DNA of 36,733 bases from assembly GCA_030065025.1 (NCBI GenBank), contig JASJDY010000038.1, positions 1 through 36,733 of the forward strand, written 5' to 3'. The translations under genes were made by a program, and so were the position numbers. This DNA is from Planctomycetota bacterium (GTDB lineage Bacteria; Planctomycetota; PLA2; JAEUHO01). The notes beneath the pieces are model-generated. The model made no database searches, had not been told where the DNA came from, and saw nothing but the letters and a program-made list of their open reading frames with translations. This document shows, piece after piece, positions 6,792 to 13,388 of the stretch; the stretch's first letter is position 1; the number at the start of each line of letters is the position of its first letter.

Positions 6792-8566
6792 GTCACGAGA
6801 TCGCCATCGAAGAAGAGTTCGCCAAGGCGGCGCTGCGGCGTGCGACCTGGGGCCGGCTCTTCCGCTACTTCCTGGCCCACAAGCGCAAGCTCACGCTCGT
6901 GCTGACCCTGGAGGCGATCTGGGTGGTGAGCATGCTCATCGACCCGCACCTCATCAAGGTCATCCTGAACGGTCCCCTCCCCGAGGGGGACGTCCGCGGC
7001 ACCGCTGTGCTCGTCGGCTGGATCCTGCTGAACGTGATCGGGCGCGCCCTGCTGACGCGCTGGGAGCTGAGGATGTCGACATGGATCGGCGTCCAGGTGC
7101 AGGACGCCATCCGGCGCGACGTGTTCGATCACGTCCAGCGACTGAGCATGCGCTACTTCGACCGCACGAAGCAGGGGCGCATCATCGCGCGTGCCGACCG
7201 GGACGTGGACACGCTCGAGCACCTCATCTTCTGGGGTCCGATTCTCACGACGATGCTGATCCTCAGCCTGTCCATGGGGACGATCTGGCTGTTCACCGTC
7301 AACGCGTCGCTGGCGCTGTGGGTGGTCGCGGGGTTCCCCTTCGTGTGGTTCACCACGCGGCTGTTCCACAGGATTGGCTTCCCGGCCTACCGCCGGATCC
7401 GCGAGACGAACGCGGCCATCTCCTCGCACGTCGCCGAGAGCATCACCGGTGTGCGCGTCGTGCAAGCGTTCAACGCCGAGGATCGGGCGCAGGACGAGCT
7501 CGGCGACAAGCAGGGGCTCTACCGCACGGCCGTGATCCGCGGCGCGCGCATCGCCTCGGCGTACCTGCCGACCCTGACCGTGGCGTTCCAGGGCGTGCTG
7601 ATCGCACTGCTGCTGTTCGGTGCCCAGGCCGTCCTGGGCGGCGAGATGCAGCTCGGCGACCTCGTCCAGTTCGTGCTCCTCCTGGGCTTCGTGCTGGGGC
7701 CGGTCGAAGGCCTGGGCGGGCTCTACAACGAGTGCCTCGTCGCGGGTGCCGCGGCCGAGCGCATCTTCCTGCTGCTCGACACGGATCCGGAGGTCCAGGA
7801 CCGTGAGGACGCCGTCGATCCCGGCCGCCTGCGCGGCGAGATCGTGTTCGACGACGTCTCCTTCAGCTACGACCCGTCCGGGAAGGACGGGCGACAGCTG
7901 GAGCACGTGAACCTGCGCGTGGCGCCGGGCGAGACCGTCGCTCTCGTGGGCCACACGGGTGCCGGCAAGACGTCGATGATCAACCTCCTCGCGCGCTTCT
8001 ACGAAGCTCAAGAAGGCGAGATCCGCCTGGATGGGATCGACGTCCGTCGCATCAAGCTGGACGTGCTCCACGACCAGACGGGCATCGTGCTGCAGAGCAA
8101 CTTCCTGTTCGCGGGCAGCGTGCTGGAGAACCTGCGCTTCGTGCATCCCGGCCTCACGGAGGCCGAGGCCGTGGCCGGGTTCGAGGAGCTCGGCTGCGCG
8201 GAGGTGCTGCAGCAGCTGCCGCAGGGCATCGCCACCGAGGTCGGCGAGCGGGGCGCGAACCTCTCCGAGGGCGAGCGCCAGATCGTGTGCTTCGTACGCG
8301 CACTGCTCGCCGAGCCCTCGATCCTCATCCTCGACGAGGCGACGAGCGCCGTGGACACACGCACCGAGGCACTGATCCTCCGGGCGTTGGAGCGGCTATC
8401 CGATCGTCAGACGACGGTCGTGATCGCGCACCGGCTGTCGACCATCAAGCACGCGGACCGCATCGTCGTGATGGAGCACGGCCGCGTGGTGGAGGAAGGC
8501 ACGCACACCGAGCTCCTGGATCGGGACGGTGTGTACGCGCATCTGTACAGCGAGTACGAGGGCTGA
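6788..8566 (+). CDS. ABC exporter half-transporter, catalytic-site subunit
   Basis: A 592-residue partner of the preceding gene, starting at GTG 6788 within the overlap GTGA. The N-terminal half carries the exporter transmembrane domain (about 35-330). Walker A GHTGAGKTS contains Lys394; Walker B LDEAT has the catalytic Glu517; the switch His548 is in VIAHRLST. All are canonical. Its signature is LSEGE (492-496) rather than LSGGQ. In a heterodimer this signature faces the degenerate ATP site of the partner, and the canonical LSGGQ of the partner faces this subunit's intact site. That is the arrangement of asymmetric exporters. The upstream frame stays open far into the first gene, but the overlap and domain boundaries fix the start. 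The gene ends 1 bp from the convergent PilZ gene. Confidence 0.95.
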   Translation: MSHEIAIEEEFAKAALRRATWGRLFRYFLAHKRKLTLVLTLEAIWVVSMLIDPHLIKVILNGPLPEGDVRGTAVLVGWILLNVIGRALLTRWELRMSTWIGVQVQDAIRRDVFDHVQRLSMRYFDRTKQGRIIARADRDVDTLEHLIFWGPILTTMLILSLSMGTIWLFTVNASLALWVVAGFPFVWFTTRLFHRIGFPAYRRIRETNAAISSHVAESITGVRVVQAFNAEDRAQDELGDKQGLYRTAVIRGARIASAYLPTLTVAFQGVLIALLLFGAQAVLGGEMQLGDLVQFVLLLGFVLGPVEGLGGLYNECLVAGAAAERIFLLLDTDPEVQDREDAVDPGRLRGEIVFDDVSFSYDPSGKDGRQLEHVNLRVAPGETVALVGHTGAGKTSMINLLARFYEAQEGEIRLDGIDVRRIKLDVLHDQTGIVLQSNFLFAGSVLENLRFVHPGLTEAEAVAGFEELGCAEVLQQLPQGIATEVGERGANLSEGERQIVCFVRALLAEPSILILDEATSAVDTRTEALILRALERLSDRQTTVVIAHRLSTIKHADRIVVMEHGRVVEEGTHTELLDRDGVYAHLYSEYEG

Positions 8567-8567
8567 C

Positions 8568-9434
8568 CTAGGCCACGCGCGTCGCGATGCCCATGCGCTC
8601 GAGCTCGGCCGGACGCAGCGTCCGCGTGTAGCCGAGCGAGACAAGCAGCTCGTCCGGACGGGCGAGCTTCACCTCGAGTCCGAACACCTCGGCCTGACCG
8701 GTCCAGATGTGCTTGGAGCCTTCGGTGATCTTCAGCTGCACGCGGTTGCCGTATTGCTGCATGAAGGCCACGGCGGCCTCGGTGGCGTCGCCGACGGCCA
8801 TCGAGCTGCCCGCAATGCGGAGCTGCAGCCCCTCCTTGCTCACGCGCGTCGACCGGCAGACGAGCGGCGGCGGCGCGTCCGCGCTGCAGCCCGAGAGGTA
8901 GACGCGGTAGGGCTGCTTCAACCTGCCCTGCGACGGCGTGCCGGCGGGCTCGGGCTCGGGCTCGGGCTCGGAAGCGGAAGTGAGGGGCGAAGCGGCAGGT
9001 TGCGCCTCGACCGGCGCCTCCTCCACGTCGACGTCATCGAGCTCGCCGAGGTCGACATCGGGCAGCCCGCTCGTCAGCTGCGCCATCTCGCGCGTCTGGA
9101 GCGGCTCGTCGAACTCGCAGCCGAGCTCGATGCAGCCCGGTGCGTGGGACGGCATCACCAGGCGCGCGATGCCGGCGCTCCGGCGCACTTCCCCCACCTG
9201 CCCGTGGCCCAGCATCACGGTGAATCGCGACGCGAGCGCGTCGCGGACCGCCAGGGCCGCCTCGAGCAGCGTGGGCTCGGACGAGAGTCCGAAGCTGCTG
9301 CTCAGCACGTAGAGCTGCGCGCCGCCCGTGCTGACGTCGCGCACCTCCGCCGTGATCGGGCCCGTAGCGGACACGACGGCAGCCGGCACCTCGATGGGTA
9401 CGCGGCGGGCGCGGCGACGGTCGGACGTACTCAG
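8568..9434 (-). CDS. PilZ-type c-di-GMP-binding protein with a second PilZ-like half (probable CTG start)
   Basis: The protein of about 288 residues begins LSTSDRRRARRVPIEV when started at CTG 9434. It has the RxxxR (7-11) and DxSxxG (DVSTGG, 33-38) signatures of PilZ domains, followed by ELGCEFDEPL near the domain end. An acidic, Pro/Glu-rich linker (about 115-165) leads to a second beta-rich half (about 175-280) that reads like a divergent PilZ-like domain. An internal GTG at 9389 would remove the RxxxR motif, and no ATG lies in frame upstream. CTG 9434 has a strong Shine-Dalgarno (GGAGG at 9448-9444) with 9 nt spacing. It probably senses c-di-GMP made by the GGDEF protein encoded at 19.5 kb. 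No membrane segment is present. Confidence 0.75.
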   Translation of the reverse strand: MSTSDRRRARRVPIEVPAAVVSATGPITAEVRDVSTGGAQLYVLSSSFGLSSEPTLLEAALAVRDALASRFTVMLGHGQVGEVRRSAGIARLVMPSHAPGCIELGCEFDEPLQTREMAQLTSGLPDVDLGELDDVDVEEAPVEAQPAASPLTSASEPEPEPEPAGTPSQGRLKQPYRVYLSGCSADAPPPLVCRSTRVSKEGLQLRIAGSSMAVGDATEAAVAFMQQYGNRVQLKITEGSKHIWTGQAEVFGLEVKLARPDELLVSLGYTRTLRPAELERMGIATRVA

Positions 9435-9535
9435 GTTCTCCCCCCTCCAAGACGGGGCATCCTCTCCGCAGTCGACCTTCCGGATCCCACCCTTGAGCGG
9501 TAATCGGGTTGCCCGAACAGGTACCGAAGTGCTCG

Positions 9536-9541
9536 TATGCT
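9536..9541 (+). promoter_or_regulatory. putative -10 box (TATGCT) for a leaderless mRNA
   Basis: TATGCT lies 6 nt before the GTG at 9548, identical in sequence to the box before the gene at 1651. No Shine-Dalgarno is present. It supports GTG 9548, from which a signal peptide begins, as the start. Confidence 0.42.
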
Positions 9542-9547
9542 GAGCCC

Positions 9548-10525
9548 GTGCGCCACCTACTTCCTGGACTCCTGATCCTCGGCCTGGCGGGGCTGCTGCT
9601 CGCCGACGAGCCCCGACCGCGCCCGAAGGACGCCCAGCCGCCGCCGGTGTTCACCACGCAGACCGTGCGCTTCGAGCGCGTCGCGACGGGCTACCGCTTC
9701 ACCGAAGGGCCGGCGGCCGACGCGACCGGCAACGTCTTCTTCACGGACATCCCCAACGAGCGCATCCTGCGACTCGACATCAAGACGGGCAAGGTGAGCG
9801 TGTTCCGGGAGGAGAGCGGCCGCGCCAACGGGCTCCAAGTGGACGCCGAGGGTCGGCTCGTCGCCTGCGAGGGTGGACGCCGACGCCTCGTTCGCATCGG
9901 CAGCAAGAAGACGGAGATCCTGGCGGAGCGCTTCGGCACCAAGCGCCTCAACTCCCCCAACGACGTGACGCTCGATCAGGCCGGCGGCATCTGGTTCACC
10001 GATCCGCGCTACGGCAAGCAGGACGATCGCGAGCTCGACGTCATGGCCGTTTACTACCTCCCGCCCGGCGGCAAGCTGCGCCAGGTGATCGCCGACCTCC
10101 CGCGGCCCAACGGCATCATCCTCAGCGCCGACGCCAAGACGCTCTACGTCGCCGCCAACCGGCGCAAGCTGATCATGGCGTACGACGTGGCGAAGCCGGG
10201 CACCGTCGCGAACGGCCGCGTGTTCGCGAGGCTCGACCCCGACGGTCGCGGCGGTCCGGACGGGCTGTCGCTGGACGAGCGCGGCAACCTCTACTGCGCC
10301 GGGCAGGGCCACGTCTGGATCTGGTCGAGCAGCGGCAAGAGGCTACACAAGCTGAAGGTGCCGGAAAGCCCGACGAACGTCACGTTCGGCGGTGCGGAGC
10401 GTCGCACGCTCTACGTGACGGCGCGAACGTCGCTCTACCGCGTCGAGACTGGCGTGCGCGGCGCGTCGGCGGTCAGCGCCGGACCTCGAAGGAAGCCTCG
10501 TTCACCGAAGGCGCCTGCTCGCTGA
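9548..10525 (+). CDS. secreted SMP-30/gluconolactonase-like beta-propeller
   Basis: A 325-residue protein. From GTG 9548 it starts with a signal peptide (residues 1 to about 19, leucine-rich, ending LLLADE). The remainder is an SMP-30/gluconolactonase/LRE-type six-bladed propeller: RFTEGPA with metal ligand Glu53, [45 protein letters not shown] and [10 protein letters not shown], whose Glu, Asn and Asp residues normally bind the divalent metal. Family enzymes hydrolyse sugar lactones or related esters, here in the periplasm. An ATG-less extension upstream to 9509 would bury the signal peptide. The 3' end overlaps the convergent acylphosphatase gene by 53 bp. Confidence 0.9.
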   Translation: MRHLLPGLLILGLAGLLLADEPRPRPKDAQPPPVFTTQTVRFERVATGYRFTEGPAADATGNVFFTDIPNERILRLDIKTGKVSVFREESGRANGLQVDAEGRLVACEGGRRRLVRIGSKKTEILAERFGTKRLNSPNDVTLDQAGGIWFTDPRYGKQDDRELDVMAVYYLPPGGKLRQVIADLPRPNGIILSADAKTLYVAANRRKLIMAYDVAKPGTVANGRVFARLDPDGRGGPDGLSLDERGNLYCAGQGHVWIWSSSGKRLHKLKVPESPTNVTFGGAERRTLYVTARTSLYRVETGVRGASAVSAGPRRKPRSPKAPAR

Positions 10526-10760
10526 CCTGCACGTCGTCGACGCGGGCGGCGGGCGGTCCTTGGTACAGCCACGCCACGAGGCTTGCCACCTGCGCGGCCG
10601 CACCTTCTGCCTCGAGCTCGACTCGGCCATCGGGCAGGTTGCGCACCCAGCCTCGCAGTCCCAGCCTGCCGGCCTCGTCGCGCGTCGACGCGCGGTAGTA
10701 CACACCCTGCACGCGGCCGGAGACGAGCGCGTGGATGCGACGCGGCTCGGCGGTGTCCAT
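10473..10760 (-). CDS. acyP: acylphosphatase
   Basis: A 95-residue protein matching the whole acylphosphatase fold. [12 protein letters not shown] carries catalytic Arg23 and [17 protein letters not shown] carries catalytic Asn41. It hydrolyses carboxyl-phosphate bonds such as acetyl phosphate or 1,3-bisphosphoglycerate in the cytoplasm. Length is typical. It lies 24 bp downstream of the Cys-repeat lipoprotein gene on the same strand and is probably co-transcribed with it. Its last 53 bp overlap the end of the convergent SMP-30 gene in another frame. Confidence 0.95.
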   Translation of the reverse strand: MDTAEPRRIHALVSGRVQGVYYRASTRDEAGRLGLRGWVRNLPDGRVELEAEGAAAQVASLVAWLYQGPPAARVDDVQVSEQAPSVNEASFEVRR

Positions 10761-10784
10761 CAGGATTGGTCGCGCCGGCGGGCG

Positions 10785-11195
10785 CTACTGCGTGCTGTCG
10801 TTCTTCTGCTTGTCGCAGCAGGAACCGGCGTCCTTCTTCTTGTCGCAGCAGGAACCCTCGGCCTTGTCCTTGTCGCAGCAGGAGCTCTCGCTCTTGTCCT
10901 TGTCGCAGCACGAGCTCTCGGCCTTGTCCTTGTCGCAGCAGGAGGTCTCAGCCTTCTCCTTGCTGCAGCAGGAGCCGCTTCCGTCCGTGGCGTTGCCGGT
11001 GGTGCCGGCCTCGCCCGTGGCACCCGTCGCGGCCGCCGTGGGGTCGGCCACGATGCCGCGGTCATCGCCCGACGACGTCGCGTCGGCGTCGGTGTTGGGC
11101 GTCGGCGCGGTCGCATTCGTGTCGCCGCAGCCGGCGAACGCCAGACCGAAGGCGAGGAGGGCGACCAGGGTGATGAGGTGCGAGGGACGGCGCAT
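10785..11195 (-). CDS. lipoprotein with six vicinal-cysteine decapeptide repeats
   Basis: A 136-residue protein from ATG 11195, which has GGAG seven nt before it. A signal peptide ends in FAGC with lipid-anchor Cys23, followed by a Thr/Ala/Asp/Gly-rich spacer (24-74). Residues 75-134 are six tandem decapeptides of the pattern SCC(D/S)K(D/E/K/Q)K. Each carries a Cys-Cys pair, giving 12 cysteines in six vicinal pairs among Lys, Asp and Glu. Such pairs could bind soft metal ions or metalloids or form vicinal disulfides outside the cytoplasm. I know no named family with this repeat. The repeat is mirrored in a 30-bp DNA repeat. A TACCAT box and an inverted repeat lie upstream, so it has its own promoter. 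Confidence 0.8.
   Translation of the reverse strand: MRRPSHLITLVALLAFGLAFAGCGDTNATAPTPNTDADATSSGDDRGIVADPTAAATGATGEAGTTGNATDGSGSCCSKEKAETSCCDKDKAESSCCDKDKSESSCCDKDKAEGSCCDKKKDAGSCCDKQKNDSTQ
10794..10973 (-). repeat. six tandem 30-bp repeats encoding SCCDKDKxEx
   Basis: Six in-frame 30-bp units, the middle ones nearly identical at the nucleotide level and the outer ones diverged. The array encodes residues 75-134 of the lipoprotein. Such an array can change copy number by slippage without shifting the frame. Confidence 0.9.
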
Positions 11196-11237
11196 GGGCT
11201 TGCTCCAGGGGCAATGTGGGGCAGCGGCCCGGACTCG

Positions 11238-11259
11238 TGGCCGCAAGCGGCCAATGGTA
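11238..11259 (-). promoter_or_regulatory. promoter -10 box with adjacent palindromic operator
   Basis: On the minus strand a TACCAT box (11259-11254) is followed at once by TGGCCGC-TT-GCGGCCA (11253-11238), a perfect 7-bp inverted repeat with a 2-nt centre. The palindrome covers the predicted transcription start of the Cys-repeat lipoprotein gene (start codon 11195). It could be an operator or a 5' hairpin. No -35 box is obvious. Confidence 0.45.
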
Positions 11260-11285
11260 CAGGGCGGAGCGGCGATCCCGTGCGC

Positions 11286-12446
11286 TTACTCGCTGAAGCG
11301 GCCGCCCTCGGGACGCGTGCGGATCAGGCCCTTGCGCTTCGGCGGGCGCTTGGGGACTTCCTGCTGGTGCTCGAGATCCGACGGCGGCACGGCCCCGAAC
11401 TCCGGCCGCGGCTCGGGCGGCGGGAGGGTCGCGTCGTCGAGCTCCTCGGAGACCAACGGCGCGGGCGCGGGCGCAACCGGGGCCTCCGGATGCTCGCTGC
11501 GGTGCTTCGCGAGGGCCGGGGTGAGCCCTCCACCGGGTGCCTCGCGCGGCTCGCGTTCCTCGACGGGCAGGGACGTGCCCACGCCATCCGGGCCGGAGGG
11601 AACCGGCTCGGCAGGCGGCGGACCGCCAGCGGGATGCAGGTCGGGCTCTGCCATCTCATCGCGCGCCAGATCGTCGTCGACCATGTCGTCGCAGGAGGTC
11701 ACGGTGATCCGGGGCGGCGGCATCCACGCGGGTGCTCGCGCGCGACGCTGTGCGCGGAGGCGCATCACGAACACGAGCAGGATCAGCGCGGCGAGCCCGA
11801 TGCTCCCGTAGAGGAACAGCGACTTCGCCATGGCGCTGTGCGCTTCGAGCTTCAGCGAGCGCAGGATGTGCTGCCACGTCTCCTCGACGGGGATGTGATT
11901 CTCGTTGAGCACCATGAGCGCGACGACGAGGAGGTAGTCGCGACCACGGACGACCAGCGCGCGTGTGGCCGGCTCGCCGATGAGTCCGAGCGCTCCGGGT
12001 GAGCCCTCGTGGCGCATCGTGAGTCCCTCGAGGCCTCCAACGCGATACGGCTTGACCTCGACGTTGCCCTCGGCGACCAGTGCTTCGAGCTCCTGGGGCG
12101 ACTGACGTACGTGGTCGAGCACGTAGCGCTGCAGGTCGAGGCGCGATCGCACCTGCCCAGGATCCGTCAGCTCGATGCGCGAGATCACGACGGTCGCGTA
12201 GGGGTGCGCCGGACGTCCCGCATAGAAGAGGTGCAGCTCGGGATCCCCACGAACGGAGAGGCCCTTGGTCAGGGGCAGCTGCGTGGCCGGGCTCGAGCTG
12301 CGCTCGCGCGCGTCGAGTCGCTCGAAACGGGAGCCAACGGAGACGACGTAGCCCTCCCCCACGACGCGTCCACCAGCCCAGGCGACGGGCACGATGAGCG
12401 TCAGCGTGAGGAGGAAGACAAGAAACGCGGCGAAGGGTCGATGCAC
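11286..12446 (-). CDS. single-pass membrane protein with proline-rich cytoplasmic tail, function unknown
   Basis: A 386-residue protein from GTG 12446, which begins a signal peptide or anchor (MHRPFAAFLVFLLTLTLIVP, cleaved or retained near WAGG at 23-26). Residues about 27-205 form an extracytoplasmic domain with alternating beta and helix character. It ends YLLVVALMVL then VEETWQHILRSLKL, reminiscent of PsbP/DUF1795-type domains that close with a similar helix. One transmembrane helix (about 208-229) is followed by a basic stop-transfer RAQRRAR and a long Pro/Glu-rich tail (235-386). Longer starts upstream would place charged sequence before the signal peptide. I do not recognise the family. 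It sits between two minus-strand genes, 112 bp after the HEAT-like gene. Confidence 0.7.
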   Translation of the reverse strand: MHRPFAAFLVFLLTLTLIVPVAWAGGRVVGEGYVVSVGSRFERLDARERSSSPATQLPLTKGLSVRGDPELHLFYAGRPAHPYATVVISRIELTDPGQVRSRLDLQRYVLDHVRQSPQELEALVAEGNVEVKPYRVGGLEGLTMRHEGSPGALGLIGEPATRALVVRGRDYLLVVALMVLNENHIPVEETWQHILRSLKLEAHSAMAKSLFLYGSIGLAALILLVFVMRLRAQRRARAPAWMPPPRITVTSCDDMVDDDLARDEMAEPDLHPAGGPPPAEPVPSGPDGVGTSLPVEEREPREAPGGGLTPALAKHRSEHPEAPVAPAPAPLVSEELDDATLPPPEPRPEFGAVPPSDLEHQQEVPKRPPKRKGLIRTRPEGGRFSE

Positions 12447-12515
12447 GTGGAACTTCCCTGTCGAGACGGAATCCTGCTGTCCTTTCGGCCCCGGGAAGGG
12501 AAGGCCTTGAGGAGT

Positions 12516-12536
12516 TTCCCGCGCGGGCGTCGGGAA
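12516..12536 (-). terminator. weak hairpin after the HEAT-like gene
   Basis: TTCCCG (12516-12521) and CGGGAA (12531-12536) can pair across a 9-nt loop, just downstream of the stop of the minus-strand gene at 12559. There is no T run on that strand, so it may be only a transcript-end structure. Confidence 0.25.
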
Positions 12537-12558
12537 CCAGGCGCGGACCGCGTCGGCC

Positions 12559-13308
12559 TCAGTCGGTGACGAAGATGTCCTTCGGCTTCTTCTTGTTCGC
12601 CTTCCAGAAGTCCTGCCACTCGCCGGGATCGCGGATCTTCTGCCCCGTGATCTCGTTGCACGCACTGACCAGCGGCTGTGAGAGGGCGGCCCACCGATCT
12701 CGCGTCGCCTGGCCGATGGAGTCGCCGACCGGCTGGAAGCGCTGCAGCAGCTTGATCAGCGTCTCCAGGATCGCCACCCGCTTCTTCGACGTCTTGAAGC
12801 TGCCCAGCGCGGCGATGGCGAGCGCCCCTGCCTCGTAGTCCTTGGCCTTCTCGGCCAGGTCGTACAGGTCCTTGAGCGCGGCGTCGGGCGCGAGCTTGTC
12901 GACCGCCTTCAGCACGGCCTTCTCCCTGTCCGTCGCCTGCTCCGTCTTCGGCCCGGGCATGTGGCGCTTGAGCTGCTTGTAGGCGCCCTTGGGATCGTCG
13001 AGTCCGCCGAGCGACTCGATGACGGCGCCGTGCGCACCTGCGACGTGCCTGGACTTCAGCGCAGCACCGAGCTCCTTCTGCAGCTTCCCGCGCAGGCCCT
13101 TGTCCTCGAGCCCGTTGTGAAGCGCCACCGCCTTCTTGGCCGCCGCTTCCGTCGCCGCGGCGTCCTTGGCCTTGCGTGCGGCGGCGATCTCGGCGACCAG
13201 TGTCTTCGCGCCCTCGAGATTGGCGGCGTCGTCGGCAGCGATCGCGGGCGCGGTCAAGAAGAGGAGCGCCGGTACCAGACACAGCGCACGTAGGGACCAT
13301 CGGGACAT
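12559..13308 (-). CDS. secreted helical (HEAT-like) protein, function unknown
   Basis: A 249-residue protein. A signal peptide (residues 1 to about 24, ending APAIAADD) precedes an almost wholly helical, Ala/Lys-rich protein with HEAT-like pairs, for example YDLAEKAKDYEAGALAIAALGSF followed by ILETLIKLLQRF. The C-terminus NEITGQKIRDPGEWQDFWKA, then NKKKPKDIF, resembles the ends of the VWA/HEAT protein and the toroid/HEAT protein in this window. The start ATG at 13308 has GGAGG eight nt upstream. It is divergent from the VWA gene across an 80-bp shared promoter region, which suggests joint expression. No enzymatic motif is seen. Confidence 0.75.
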   Translation of the reverse strand: MSRWSLRALCLVPALLFLTAPAIAADDAANLEGAKTLVAEIAAARKAKDAAATEAAAKKAVALHNGLEDKGLRGKLQKELGAALKSRHVAGAHGAVIESLGGLDDPKGAYKQLKRHMPGPKTEQATDREKAVLKAVDKLAPDAALKDLYDLAEKAKDYEAGALAIAALGSFKTSKKRVAILETLIKLLQRFQPVGDSIGQATRDRWAALSQPLVSACNEITGQKIRDPGEWQDFWKANKKKPKDIFVTD

Positions 13309-13388
13309 GGATTCGACCTCCGGGGCGCAGGGCGCAGCAGCCTACCGGCTCGCCCGCCTACAATCGAAGTGATCCCGGAGACCCCCCC
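13309..13388. promoter_or_regulatory. divergent promoter region between HEAT-like and VWA genes
   Basis: TACAAT (13359-13364) points toward the plus-strand ATG at 13389, and TAGGCT on the minus strand (13344-13339) points toward the ATG at 13308. Each gene has a Shine-Dalgarno: GGAG before CCCCCCATG on the plus strand, GGAGG on the minus strand. The boxes are 15 bp apart, so the two promoters may be regulated together. Confidence 0.4.

Noticed and set aside
2101-8566. Functional link between the toroid protein and hopanoid or terpene synthesis
   Set aside because: The protein is secreted, no catalytic DxDD is evident, and no other isoprenoid gene is present; toroid repeats alone do not show cyclase activity.
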